Notes: generated from the letters alone by a model not told the origin. Counted from the first letter of the stretch, positions 1 through 10,879 are shown. The stretch: DNA of 64,000 nucleotides from Mercurialis annua (GCF_937616625.2 NC_065576.1:23358628-23422627); one strand, 5' to 3'. Numbers and translations are program-made.

Positions 1-375
1 CAAAATTTCAGATCAAAATTCCATGCCGATTTTTAAAAATGGGGGGGGGGGGTTGCTGGGCACATGTGATATTTCCTCCTGGCAGTCCAAAAAAAGTCCT
101 AAGAGCTCTTTAGGGGGGTGCATCATTCCTCACCCCCCGCGGGCTTGCCGCAAGCCCTCGCCCGCGGTGCAAGCGGCGCGCGCGCTCTATGCGAAAAATG
201 CTGGAAATTGCGGAAAAATCCTTGCCTGGAAAAATTACGGAAATGCCCCCGGATAATTACGGATATGCCCCGCCCGGAAAAACTGCGGCGAATCGAGGAA
301 AATGCCCGGCCCGAAAATTGCGTCGAAATGCTCGGAATTGCGGAAAATCCCCCCCCCCCGTGCATTAATCTAATG
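1..375. other. GC-rich unassigned region with poly-G and degenerate repeat
   Basis: No gene is supported. A run of 12 G lies near 41-52, and a C-rich, CpG-rich stretch covers about 116-185. From about 190 to 350 there is a degenerate repeat built from words like GGAAAATTGCGG and GGAAATGCCC. Overlapping frames on both strands stay open only because the sequence is GC-rich and lacks stop triplets. It could be the edge of a longer GC-rich repeat lying outside the window. Confidence 0.55.
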
Positions 376-453
376 ACCGGGTGCGGGTGCGAGTGCGGGA
401 CCGGGTGCGGGTGCGGGACCGGGTGCGGGTGCGGGACCGGGTGTGGGTGCGGG
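376..453. repeat. 18/24-bp GC-rich minisatellite
   Basis: Units begin with ACCGGG at 376, 400, 418 and 436, so the spacing is 24, 18 and 18 bp. Each is filled with GGGTGC hexamers, so the base word is 6 bp. Bases 454-539 that follow are GC-rich without a clear period or gene. Confidence 0.85.
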
Positions 454-539
454 CACTCGGCAGCTCGGCGCGAGACGCGAGCGCGTGTGTGGCCTCGAAG
501 ACCCTCGGAAAGGCCCGCCGACGTCCCTCTGAAGGCCCT

Positions 540-1022
540 CGCATGTCCATTGGAAGGACCTTCGGCAGCCGGTCGGCAGGCATTCGCCAGCCCATCGGCG
601 GCCCTTGGGCATCGGCAGCCCTTCGACAGCGCATCTGCAGCGCATCGGCAGCGCATCGGCAGGCCTTCGCCAGCCCTTCGGCAGCGCACCGGCAGCCCTT
701 CGGCAGCGCATCGGCAGCCCTTCGGCATCGGCAGCCCTTCGGCAGCCCTTCGACTGGGCTTCGGAAGCCCTTCGGCAGCCGTTCGGCAGCCCTTCGGCAG
801 CGCATGGGCAGCCCTTCGGCAGCGCTTGGGCAGTCCTTCGGCAGCGCATGGGCAGCCCTTCGGCAGGGCTTCGGCAGGCCTTGGGCAGGCCTTGGGCATC
901 GGCAGCGCATGGGCAGCCCTTCGGCAGCCCTTGGGCATCGGCAGCCCTTCGGCAGCGCATGGGCAGCCCTTCGGCAGCGCATGGGCAGCCCTTCGGCAGG
1001 GCTTCGGCAGCCCTTCGGCAGC
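540..1022. repeat. 11-bp-unit GC-rich minisatellite
   Basis: The array is made of 11-mers such as CAGCCCTTCGG, CAGCGCATCGG and CAGCGCATGGG, often alternating as 22-bp dimers (clear at about 671-720 and 841-900). None of these words contains a stop triplet in any frame, so all six frames stay open for long stretches and yield Ala/Ser/Pro/Gly/Arg-rich translations of up to 318 codons. Multi-frame openness argues against coding. The array ends abruptly at 1022, where the AT-rich 60-bp satellite begins. Confidence 0.88.
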
Positions 1023-1117
1023 ATTTAAAACATTACCAAACAAATCCAAACGTTTCACCCTTTTAGCTATTTAAGCCAAACGTTTACAAACGTTACGAAA
1101 CAAAACAAAATGTTTAT
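1023..1117 (+). repeat. 60-bp satellite, + orientation, first monomers
   Basis: About 1.5 monomers of the satellite described at 12736-27999 directly follow the GC-rich minisatellite. The block ends at an AAACGTTT dyad (1118-1125), where the array turns to the opposite strand. Confidence 0.9.
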
Positions 1118-1581
1118 AAACGTTTGGCTTAAATCGTTAAAATAGGGAAACGTTTGGATTGGATTTCTTTCGTAACGTTTGTAAACGTTTGGCATAAATA
1201 GCTAAAAAGGTGAAACGTTTGGATTTATGTCGCAACGTTAGTAAACATTTGGCTTATATCGCTAAAAAGGGAAAACGTTTGGTTTTGTTTCGTAACGTTT
1301 GTAAACGTTTTGCTTAAATTGCTAAAAAAGGTGAAATGCTTGGATTTGTTTCGTAGCGTTTGTAAACGTTTGGCTTAAATTGCTAAAAAGGTGAAATGTT
1401 TTGATTTGTTTAGTAAAGTTTCTAAACGTTTGACTTAAATCGCTACAAATGTGAAACGTTTGGTTTTGTTCTGTACCGTTTGTAAACGTTTGGCTTAAAT
1501 TGCTGAAAAGGTGAAACGCTTGGATTTGTTTCGTACCGTTTGTAAACGTTTGGATTAAATTGCTAAAAAGGTGAAACGTTT
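1118..1581 (-). repeat. 60-bp satellite, inverted block
   Basis: About eight monomers read on the - strand: on + they show GTTTGGCTTAAAT and GCTAAAAAGGTGAAACG in place of the complements. Both edges are AAACGTTT palindromes (1118-1125 and 1574-1581), so the inverted block is bounded by the dyad itself. Confidence 0.93.
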
Positions 1582-2084
1582 CCCCTTTTTAGCGATTTAA
1601 GCGAAACGTTTGTAAACGTTAAGAAACAAATCCAAGCGTTTCACCTCTTTAGCAATATAATCCAAACGTTTACAAACGTTACGAAATAAATCGAAACGTT
1701 TCACCTTTTTAGCGATTTAATCCAAACGTTTAAAACGTTACGAAAGAAATCCAAACGTTTCACCTTTTTAGCGATTTAAACCAAACGTTTAAAGCGTTAC
1801 GAAAGAAATCCAAACGTTTCACCTTTTTAGAGATTTAAACCAAGCGTTTACAAATTTACGAAACAGAACCAAACGTTTTCCCTTTTTAGCAATTTAAGCC
1901 AAACGTTTACAAACGTTACGAAACAAATCCAACGTTTCACCTTATTAGAAATTTAAGCCAAACGTTTACAAACATTACGGAACAACAAAACGTTTCACAT
2001 TATTAGCGATTTAAGCAAAACGTTTACAAACGTTATAAAACAAATCGAAACGTTTCACCTTTTTAGCGAATTAAGTCAAATGTT

Positions 2085-2620
2085 TACAAAATTACGAAAT
2101 CAAACCAAACGTTAACAAACGTTTGGCTTAAATCGCTAAAACCGGGAAATGTTTGGAATTGTTTAGTAATAGCAATTTAAGGCAAATGTTTACAAACGTT
2201 ACGAAACAAATCCAATCGTTTCACCTTTTTAGCAATTTAAGCCAAACGTTTACAAACGTTACGAAACAAATCCAAACGTTTCACCTTTTTAGCGATTTAA
2301 GCCAAACGTTTACAAACGTTACGAAACAAATCCAAACATTTCACTTTTTTTGTGATTTAAGCCAAACGTTTACAAAGGTTAGAAAACAAATCCAAATGTT
2401 TCACCTTTTTAGCAATTTAAGCCCAACGTTAATAAACGTTATGAAACAAATCCAAGCGTTTCACCTTTTTAGCAATTTAAGCCAAATGTTTACAAATGTT
2501 ACGAAACGAATGCAAACGTTTCACCTTTTTAGCGATTTAAACCAAACGTTTACAAAAGTTTACCAAACAAATCCAAACGTTTCACCTTTTTAGCGATTTA
2601 AGCCAAACGTTTACAAACGT
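2085..2620 (+). repeat. Long inverted duplication, left arm
   Basis: This satellite segment matches 28395-28932 in inverted orientation, with paired positions summing to 31017. By eye the core 2153-2593 differs from its partner by only a handful of substitutions, far fewer than neighbouring monomers differ from one another. A rare variant monomer with a run of seven T before GTG (near 2344-2354) is present in both arms. Confidence 0.9.
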
Positions 2621-4460
2621 TACGAAACAAATTCAAATGTTTCACCTTTTTAGCGATTTAAGCCAAACGTTTACAAACGTTACGAAACAAATCCAAACGT
2701 GTTTTAGCAAGTTATGCCAAACGTTTACAAACGTTAAGAAACAAATCCAAATGTTTCACCTTTTTAGCGATTTAAGCCTAACGTTTACAAAAGTTACGAA
2801 ACAAAAAACGTTTAAAACATTACGAAACAAATCCAAACGTTTCCCATTTTTAGCGATTTAAGCCAAAAGTTTAGAAACGTTAGAAACAAAACCAAGCGTT
2901 TCACCTTTTTAGCAATTTATGCCAAACATTTACAAACGTTACAAAACAAATCCAAGCGTTTCACCTTTTTAGCAATTTATGCCAAACGTTTACAAACGTA
3001 ACGAAACAAATCCACACGTTTCACCTTTTTAGCGATTTATGCCAAACTCTTACAAACGTCATGAAAAAAAACCAAACGTTAAAAACATTACGAAACAAAT
3101 TCCAAACGTTTCCCATTTTTAGCGATTTAAGCCAAAAGTTCACAAATGTTAGAAACAAAACCAAGTGTTTCACCTTTTTAGCAATTCAAGCAAAACGTTT
3201 ACAAATGTTACAAAACAAATCCAAGCGTTTCCCCTATTTAGCAATTTAAGCCAAACGTTTACAAACGTTACGAAACAAATCTAAACATTTCACCTTTTTA
3301 GCGATTTAAGCCAAGCGTTTACAAACGTTACGAAACAAATCCAAACATTTCACCTTTATAGCGATTTTAGCAAAATGTTTACAAAGGTTAGGAAAAAATC
3401 CAAATGTTTCACCTTATTTAACAATTTAAGCCAAACGGTTACAAACTTTAAGAAAGAAATCCAAGCGTTTTACCTTTTTAGCGATATAAGCCAAACGTTT
3501 ACAAACTTAACGAAACAAATCCAAACGTTTTCCCTTCTTAGCGATTTAAGCCAAACGTTTACAAACGTTACAAAATAAAACCAAACGTTTAAAACATTAC
3601 GAAACAAATCCGGACGTTTCCCATTTTTAGCGATTGAAGCCAAAAGTTTACAAACGTTAGAAACAAAACCAAGCGTTTCACCTTATTTAGCAACTTAAGC
3701 CGAACGTTTACAAACGTTACGAAAAAATCCAAATGTTTCACCTTTTTAGCGATTTAAGCCAAACGTTTACAAAAGTTTAAGAAACAAATCCAAATGTTTC
3801 ACCTTTTTAGCGATTTAAGCCAAAAGTTTACAAATGTTATGAAACAAATTCAAATGTTTCACCTTTTTAGCGATTTATGCCAAACGTTTACAAACGTTAC
3901 GAAACAAATCCAAACGTGTTTTAGCAATTTAAGCTAAACGTTTACAAACGTTAAGAAACAAATCCAAATGTTTCACCTTTTTAGCGATTTAAGCCAAACG
4001 TTTACAAACGTTACGAAACAAAAAACGTTTAAAACATTACGAAACAAATCCAAACGTTTCCCATTTTTAGCGATTTAAGCCAAAATTTTACAAACGTTAG
4101 AAACAAAACCAAGCGTTTCACCTTTTTAGCAATTTATGCCAAACGTTTACAAACGTTACAAAACAAATCCAAGCGTTTCACCTTTTTAGCAATTTAAGCC
4201 AAACGTTTACAAACGATACGAAACAAATCCAAACGTTTCACCATTATAGCGATTTAAGCTAAACGTTTACAAACCTTATGAAACAAATCCAGACATTTGA
4301 CCTTTTTAGCGATTTAAGCAAAACGTTTACAAAGGTTAGGAAACAAATCCAAATGTTTCACCTTATTTAGCAATTTAAGCCAAATGTTTACAAACTTTAC
4401 GAAACAAATCCAAGCGTTTCACATTTTTAGCAATATAAGACAAACCTTTACAAACATTAC

Positions 4461-4465
4461 GAAAC
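4461..4465. repeat. Target-site duplication GAAAC, left
   Basis: GAAAC immediately precedes the 5' LTR and is repeated at 12736-12740 just after the 3' LTR. A 5-bp duplication is typical of LTR retrotransposon integration. GAAAC is part of the satellite consensus, so the target was a satellite monomer. Confidence 0.9.
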
Positions 4466-7400
4466 TGTAATATCCTGTAAAATTTTGAAATTTAAGTTGC
4501 GAGTTCCGGTAACATTTTTAGTTGTTTACGTAAATTAAGTTTGTGGGATTGGATTCGAAAATGGTTTAATTCTAATCCGGGTTTCGAAAGGAGTTAATTA
4601 AAGTCCGGGTTTCGAAAATATAAAAATTTAAGTCCGGGTTGGGTTTCGGTTCAACCAGGAATCGGTTGAACCAAGTCTCGTTGAACCGAGGTTCAAACGA
4701 GAACCGGTCTCGGACGAAACCAACAGGTCTCGTTCGAGACCTGCGTTTTTAAGCCGGTGTCGTTCGAGACCCATAGGTCTCGTACGAGACCTGTTCATTT
4801 TTAGCAGGTCTCGTTCGAGACCTGCTAACGAGAAGTGAGGGGGCAGTTTTTGCCCCCTGATTTTCAGCGATCCACTCACGTTTTAAAAAACGTTCTCTAA
4901 ACCTAAAATCTTCACCACACTTCATACTAACCCTAGCCGTCATCCTTTTCCTTTTTCTCTGAGAAATCATCGTTCAAAATCCCTTCCGAAGTTGCTGCCA
5001 TCGGTAAGTTTTTGAATCCTTTAATTCAGTTTTAGCTGAAAACGACCCTTTCGTTTTCTGGATCGTTCTCACTCATTCCAATGTTATTTTCAGTTCGGTT
5101 TCGTCCTAGTTGAAGAAGACTCGATTCCCTACGTTGTTACACTTTCTTTTCGTCAAACGGTACGTAAACGAATCCATACCAATCGCCCCCATTTTACCGC
5201 GTTTGTATAATTTTCTGTTTTTACTCTAAATCGACCTCTTTGAATTTCAATCCGTTTCGCAGCCGTTTGGAGATCGAAATTAGTTTCGTTTGTTCCCCGT
5301 GATAGTAGACTCGTTCCTCTACGTTTCTACACTTTTCATTCGTCAAACGGTACGTTAATCAACCCGTGTTAGTCGCTTCTGTTTCACCGTTTTAAATGCG
5401 TATAAACTGTGAACTTAGAGAATTGTCACTGTCAAATTGATTCTTCATTCTTATACTTAGATTTCGATACCTTAATGTTATTAATCTATGGATCATTGGA
5501 TTGTTCAGTTTTAAACTTCAGTTTGTGTTTGCCACGGTTTCGGCTTGGCTTCGTTTTCGTTTCCCTGCTAATCTTTAAACTACTGTCATTGATGTTATGT
5601 TCTTGAGTAATTGTTATTTAAATGGTGATATCAACTTGTTAGTCTTGATGGGGTCACAATTAGTTTTGATTGTTAAGGAAATTAATGAGTTAAGATAGCT
5701 TGGAATTAAGGTTTCTGCATTTCGTTTTAGCCTCTGTATGTTTGGGTTTGAATTTGACATGCTAAATGAAGAAGATGGTGTTATGGCAAGGGATGATTGG
5801 CCAATATGAATTGTTTTTGGCTAATGGTCAGTTTTGGTCACTGAGTTTTTTGTATTTTAAATCTTTTGATTCCTAAACTTATCTTTTAACTATTTTTAAT
5901 TGATTTTTAATTTTAATTTACGAAATTGCTTTCGACTTATTAATTAGCGATTTAAATAATAATATTATTTATAATTTGAAATTACTTTGGGCATTAAGAT
6001 TTTAAGTTTAAATTAAATATCAATTTTATTATAGTTTATATGTGGTTTTATATATTGACTATATTAATTAAGTATTGGGGATTTTATTTAATTTGAAAGT
6101 TTGTCAAATTAATTATATTATCTTTACGATCTAAAAATAATATTTGAGTATTTAAAAATTAAATTAATAATTATTATTAATTATTATTTAGTCGATAATT
6201 GAGATTTTGGGCTTAGAATGCCAATGTGGTTAAAGTTATATTTTTAGCTTTAATTCGTTATTTTTATATTTGAGATAATCGAGATATTTTGCCGTTAATT
6301 TTAATTACTTGAGTTTCAAGCTATTGAGTTCATTTTGAGATATAATTAATATTTTTATTTAATATTGAATTATAAACTGTGGTTTATAACTCTGGTTTTA
6401 TGGTTGGGTCGGGTTAGACTAGGGTCGCCCGACATGTGGAATTAGCTTGGTAGTTTTAAGAAACTCGGCTACCCCACTATTTGAGTAAAGGATTTTATTT
6501 ATTAATTAAATATTATTTAATTAATATTTTTGGATGATTTTTAAATATGAACTCAATAGGGTTGATTTATTTACGGCATTATAACTTATTCGAGATTGTG
6601 TTTCTCTGTGACTTATCTGACTTATTATTTGTGCTAGTCCTACGTGGTGTCTAGTATTCTTAGAGTTAGGGGTTGGAGCGATTTTAACGTATGATTTATT
6701 TTTAGACTCTTCGACTACTCGCGCTCCGGAGTCGAACTAGGGTTGGCTGTTTGCCGAAGTTTCACGTGGATAAGCAAGCAGTGAGTTTGTAGTGCTATTT
6801 ACCGCTTTATTAAGTACCACATTGTATTTTAATATTATAAATGCTTTTGAACTGTTTTTACGGATTATGGATCTGGATTGAAACGAGCTACTCGATAGGC
6901 TTGTATCGAGACTGTGTGCACCGGTAAGTACTCTGGGAAACGGCAGACTAAAGTCTTGCTTACGCTGGTATATATATACATATGACGAGGATTTGTTCCC
7001 GTCCACTCTAGGTTTATCAGTCTGCTATGTCATACTTACGCTGGGATCATTTCAATACTGTTTTCCATAATCATACTATATTAGTATAAACTGTTTTGAT
7101 TTAAGGGTTTTAAACTTAATAAATGTAAATAGTATTGCGAACTCATCTCAGTATATCTGACCCCGTTGTTTTCCCAAATTTTGCAGGTTTACGATTTGAA
7201 AGCAGGTCCACTCCGATTCTTTTGATTCGTCGGAGGTTTTTATGTTATTTAAACTAGTTACTGTTTTCGAACTCTTAGACCGCAGTAGAACTAGTTTATA
7301 TAAACTTTGGGATTGTTGATATATTCAATTATTTATTATTGGCATGATTACTCTGGATTACGATATTATTATATATAAGGCATGTTGTTGAGCATTTCAG

Positions 7401-7588
7401 ATATTTAAGTTATTTATATTAGAACTGTATTATAAATTGCTAGACTTAGGTTGGAGTCTCGATTGCCCTCGAGCAGTTTTCTGCAGGTTTAAATGTTTAT
7501 TTGACTTCCGCGAGGCTTGCTACGGGTTTTGGTACAACCATACCCATACCCTAGTGCCAGTCACGATTCATGAAATTTGGTCGTAACA
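4466..7588 (+). repeat. 5' LTR of Tekay-like element
   Basis: It begins TGTAATATCC and ends GTCGTAACA, with the usual TG...CA termini. The length is 3123 bp, in the range of long chromovirus LTRs. Its end repeats at 12203-12735. It contains a cluster of palindromes near 4725-4859, a very AT-rich stretch at about 5880-6360, and a TATATATA-type run near 6969-6978 that could serve as a promoter box, though no start site can be proven. It holds no supported gene; the 65-codon frame at 5409-5606 is not conserved with anything I recognise. Confidence 0.94.
4725..4859. repeat. Cluster of CpG palindromes in LTR upstream part
   Basis: Four variants of one palindrome with core GGTCTCGNNCGAGACC lie at 4725-4742, about 4756-4772, 4775-4792 and 4801-4828. 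The last has 13-base arms around a TT centre. A separate hairpin with arms AGGGGGCA/TGCCCCCT follows at about 4838-4860. The region could bind a dimeric factor or act as a dense methylation target; both are inference. Confidence 0.85.
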
Positions 7589-7592
7589 AAGT

Positions 7593-7604
7593 TGGTATCA
7601 GAGC
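7593..7604 (+). promoter_or_regulatory. Primer binding site, tRNA-iMet type
   Basis: TGGTATCAGAGC follows the 5' LTR end after four bases. This is the standard plant retrotransposon primer site, complementary to the 3' end of initiator tRNA-Met. It fixes the 3' limit of the 5' LTR. Confidence 0.96.
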
Positions 7605-7946
7605 GTTAGTTTTGAACTAAGGCCAAATTTTTTTTTGCATGTTATGTGTTTATTGCTTTAAGGCATGTTAAGTGTTACTGTTGTATCATAGCATCTACTG
7701 CGGAATTAGGATTCAAGTTTTGTCTTTTGAAACGTCATCAATTGTTTTCAAAGCTTTCTACCTTCACCTTTAGGGATGTTTGAGTCGGTCTTATGTGTTA
7801 CTAATGTTTTACTTTGCGAAGTTTATGCTTACTTTTGAATGTTATTGTTATTACTTTGGTTAAATTGTTGATTTGTGAACTATTAAATTACACTCTGAGT
7901 GTTTCCATATGGGCATTGTTTCAGATTTGTTGTTTCATTCTTAGGA
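7605..7946 (+). other. Leader between primer site and gag
   Basis: About 340 bp, T-rich, with no open frame of note. Just before the gag ATG there is a pyrimidine tract ending in TTCATTCTTAG (about 7933-7944), which resembles a plant 3' splice site. The related element at 35641-46440 has TTTCTTTTCAG in the same place before its ATG at 37211. A leader intron is therefore possible but unproven. Confidence 0.5.
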
Positions 7947-9262
7947 ATGAATACCCATAGGCGTGCTGCAGCTCAGGCTGAGGCTGAAGCTGATGACGCT
8001 ATGTCAATGGAGGTTGATCAGCATGAACCAGAGGTTCAAGCTGGTAGAGGACGTGCAGGCGGAGTTCAGGCTGGTAGAGGCCGAGCTGGCAGGGGACGGG
8101 GTGGCAGAGGTCAGGCTGCTGGAGGCAGAGGTAGGGGACGTGGTGGTGCAGGCGTTCAGGCACCAGGTGTACCACAAGCTCCTATTGATCCGTTTGACTT
8201 CACGATGTTTTTAGCTGGGATCACTGCACTCCAGAATAATCAAGTGCAACTGCAGGAGGGACAGATCGCCATGCATAACCAGTATGCTATGCTGGGACAG
8301 ATTGTGCAGCAACAGGTACAACAGGCTGGTGGTGTTGCGGTTGGTGGTGCTGGAATCACTGACAGGGACTTAGTGTTGGCTTATTCAAGGCTGAAGCCGA
8401 CTGAGTTTGCGGGCGACGGCGACGCCCTAGACTTTCTGGAAGAGGTTGAGCGGAATGCTCAGAGACTACAGGCTTCTGAGAGACAGACCGTTATGCTAGT
8501 GGAGATGTCCTTGAAGGGTGCTGCAAATGACTGGTTTTGCAGGGAGATTCGCGTGGTTATGGCTACTATTACTTGGGCGGATTTTGTGACTCAATTCAAG
8601 GACTTTTATCTACCTTTTTTAGTGACTGAGGGTTTCTGAGACAGACTCCTGATTCTGAAGAGAGGGGACAAATCGGTACATGAGTATACTACTGAGTTCG
8701 TGAGACTGAGTCGCTTTGCCCCAGATCTGCAGACTGAACAGCAGAGGGTGAACTACAGGTACGTGAAGGGTCCAGGTGCTGACTTTATTAGTCTTCTAAC
8801 TGAGATGAGCAAGGAATTTTCTGCTGTAGTGGACAGTGCCCGTCAGATGGAGACAAATTTACTACACTTTTGGAAAATGACTGAGACAAAAAAGGGGAGT
8901 GGTGTTGTTCAGAGTAGTGGGCAACAGAGTGGTAGCAGCAGCTATCAGTTTAAGCCTTCCCAGTACAAGAGTCAGAAAGGGGGTGTTCGAAAAGGGTATC
9001 AGCCTTATTCTCACAGTTCTGGTTACAGTGGGAGTAGCCGTGGATCTGGTAGCGGTTACAGTGGTACTTCTAGCGTCCCGTTTTGTCAGAACTGCAGGCG
9101 CAGACATTCGGGACATTGTACAGTGGCACCAGGTAGTTGCTATGCTTGTGGCCAGAAGGGTCATTTTGCAAGGGAGTGTCCGGCATCTGGACAGCAGATG
9201 TCGTCGGCTAGTGTTGCTCAGCCGTTCTTTCAGCAGCAGAGACCTGGTTTCAACCTGCCGCT
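7947..9262 (+). pseudogene. gag: gag (capsid/nucleocapsid) of the Tekay-like element, broken
   Basis: Gag packages element RNA into virus-like particles. The likely start is the ATG at 7947 (MNTHRRAAAQ); an upstream in-frame start at 7899 is less likely because it overlaps the splice-like tract. Residues of about 30-75 are an unusually Arg-Gly-rich segment (repeats such as AGRGRAG). The capsid part follows (PTEFAGDGDALDFLEEVE), then a Ser/Gly/Tyr-rich linker and one CCHC knuckle at 9138-9179, spaced C-x2-C-x4-H-x4-C. Breaks: an in-frame TGA at 8637-8639, fitting an Arg codon changed by one C-to-T transition, with coding continuing in the same frame beyond it; and a frameshift near 9263, where reading passes to the protease frame. 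The knuckle looks intact. Not functional as it stands. Confidence 0.92.
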
Positions 9263-9920
9263 TTGTTTGGTGGCCAGCAGGGCCGTGGTTCAGGAGGGCG
9301 TGGTTTTGGTAGCCGTGGAAATGGTGGTAGAGGCTCGAGTAGTTACAGTGCTTCTCATGCACCGCAGCAGGGACAGGGTCAGGCCAGAGTATTTGCTTTG
9401 ACTCCTCAGGATGCTCGTGCATCAAACGTCGTGGTGCAAGGTACTATTCCCATTTCATTTGTAGATGCCTTGGTCTTATTTGATGCGGGTGCAACACACT
9501 CTTTTGTTTCTTCAAGTTTTGCTGCTAAGTTGGGTGTGACACCATCTAGGTTGTTAGAGCCTTTATCTATATTTACGCTTTTGTCTGATTGTGTTGTGGT
9601 GGATGTGGTCTATCCGTCTTGTTCTGTGGTTATACATGGTAGGGATCTTAATGCTGATTTGATTATACTTGCCGTGTTATCTTTTGATGTCATCTTGGGG
9701 ATGGATTGGCTTTCACGCCATTTTCCTTCTATCGACTGTCAAGGGAAGTCGGTATTGTTTGGGATTCCTGGTGATATGCCTTTTTCCTTCCAAGGGGAGA
9801 AGACAAAAGCACCTAAGAATCTAATTTCGGCGATCAAGGCCAAGCGTATGATGGGCAAGGGTTGCCAGGCTTTCTTAGCGGTGGTTCGTGATTTAGAGGG
9901 TGACAGTGGTGATGTGCATA
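9263..9920 (+). pseudogene. Aspartic protease region of pol
   Basis: A retroviral-type aspartic protease would cut the element polyprotein. The active-site motif appears as LFDAGATHSF, with the catalytic Asp at 9482-9484 and DAG where family members commonly have DSG or DTG. A second hydrophobic block, VILGMDWL, lies near 9690 and is typical of gypsy proteases. An RG-rich spacer (RGSGGRGFGSRGNGGRG) lies upstream and belongs to the gag C-terminus. The frame is open from 9263 to 10090, but it is out of frame with gag and cannot be reached without the repair of the earlier shift. Confidence 0.9.
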
Positions 9921-9929
9921 GTGTTCCGA

Positions 9930-10860
9930 TAGTGAATAAGTTCACTGATATGTTTCCAGAGGAGTTGCCTGGATTACCACCTGATCGTGACATTGAGTTC
10001 TGTATTGATGTTGCTCCTGGAACAGCTCCTATTTCGATACTGCCGTATCGGATTGCTTCTACAGAGCTGAAAGAGTTGAAGGAACAGTTATAGGAATTGC
10101 TGGATAGTGGTATTATCAGACCGAGTACTTCTCCGTGGGGTGATCCTGTGTTGTTTGTCAAGAAGAAGGATGGGTCTTTTCGGCTGTGTATTGACTACAG
10201 ACAGTTGAACAAAGTTACTATCAAGAACAGGTATCCTCTTCCTCACATTGATGATTTGTTCGACCAGTTGGAGGGTGCTAAGTGCTTTTCGAAGATTGAC
10301 TTGAGATCTGGGTATCATCAACTTCGGAGTTGAGACGTCGATGTGCCTAAGACTGCTTTCAAAACGCGTTATGGGCATTTCGAGTTTCTGGTCATGTCAT
10401 TTGGCTTAACAAACGCACAAGCTGCGTTTATGGATATGATGAACCGAGTATTCAAGCCATTTCTGGATCAGTTCATTATCGTGTTCATTGATGACATACT
10501 GATTTACTCCCGGAATGAGGAGGAGCATGCTTGCAGACTTTGTGTGAGCATCAGGTGTATGCTAAGTTCTCGAAGTGCGAATTCTGGTTGGATCAAGTTA
10601 CTTTCTTAGGACACGTGGTGTCAAAGGATGGGATCAAGGTTAATCCGACGAAGATTGAAGCAGTTATGGATTGGCCGAGGCCGAGGTCAGTTACCGAGAT
10701 CAGAAGTTTTCTGGGGTTAGCTGGCTACTATCGTCGGTTCGTGCAGGATTTCTGCAGAATATCTGCACCGATGAATAAACTGACACAGAAGGGTGTTAAG
10801 TTTGAGTGGACTGACAAGTGCGAGGCTAGCTTTGAGAAGTTCAAAGAGATTTTGACTACA
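9930..10860 (+). pseudogene. Reverse transcriptase region of pol, broken
   Basis: Copies element RNA into DNA. Visible RT blocks in order: [63 protein letters not shown], and the catalytic FIDD at 10484-10495 inside VFIDDILIY; then [11 protein letters not shown] and [13 protein letters not shown] of the thumb region. Breaks: TAG at 10091-10093 (fits one C-to-T change in a Gln codon), TGA at 10331-10333 (fits CGA to TGA), and a small deletion near 10530 that changes frame just after the FIDD block (EEEHA... then [10 protein letters not shown] in another frame). The metal-binding Asp pair is retained, so decay came through nonsense and frameshift changes and not through loss of the active site. 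Confidence 0.95.
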
Positions 10861-10879
10861 ACTCCTGTGTTGGCTTTGC

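Larger units (their letters stand above)
1582..4465 (+). repeat. 60-bp satellite, + orientation block
   Basis: About 48 monomers in + orientation, with one short flip at about 2117-2165: reading turns to - at the AAACGTTT dyad 2117-2124 and returns to + near 2165. Frames of 146 codons (2153-2593) and less are satellite translations with a 20-residue period, not genes. The block is cut at 4465 by insertion of the LTR element. Confidence 0.95.

Noticed and set aside
118..1074. 318-codon Ala/Ser/Pro-rich frame and overlapping frames on both strands
   Set aside because: All frames are open because the 11-bp minisatellite words contain no stop triplets. This is composition, not coding.
2153..2593. 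Repetitive protein of 146 codons (and dozens like it across the arrays)
   Set aside because: The frame has an exact 20-residue period set by the 60-bp monomer, starts at decayed CG sites, and appears only where the satellite is present. No other sign of a gene.
4838..4860. Hairpin AGGGGGCA/TGCCCCCT followed by T-rich DNA as a bacterial-type terminator
   Set aside because: Plant retrotransposon LTR context; such terminators do not apply. Recorded only as part of the palindrome cluster.
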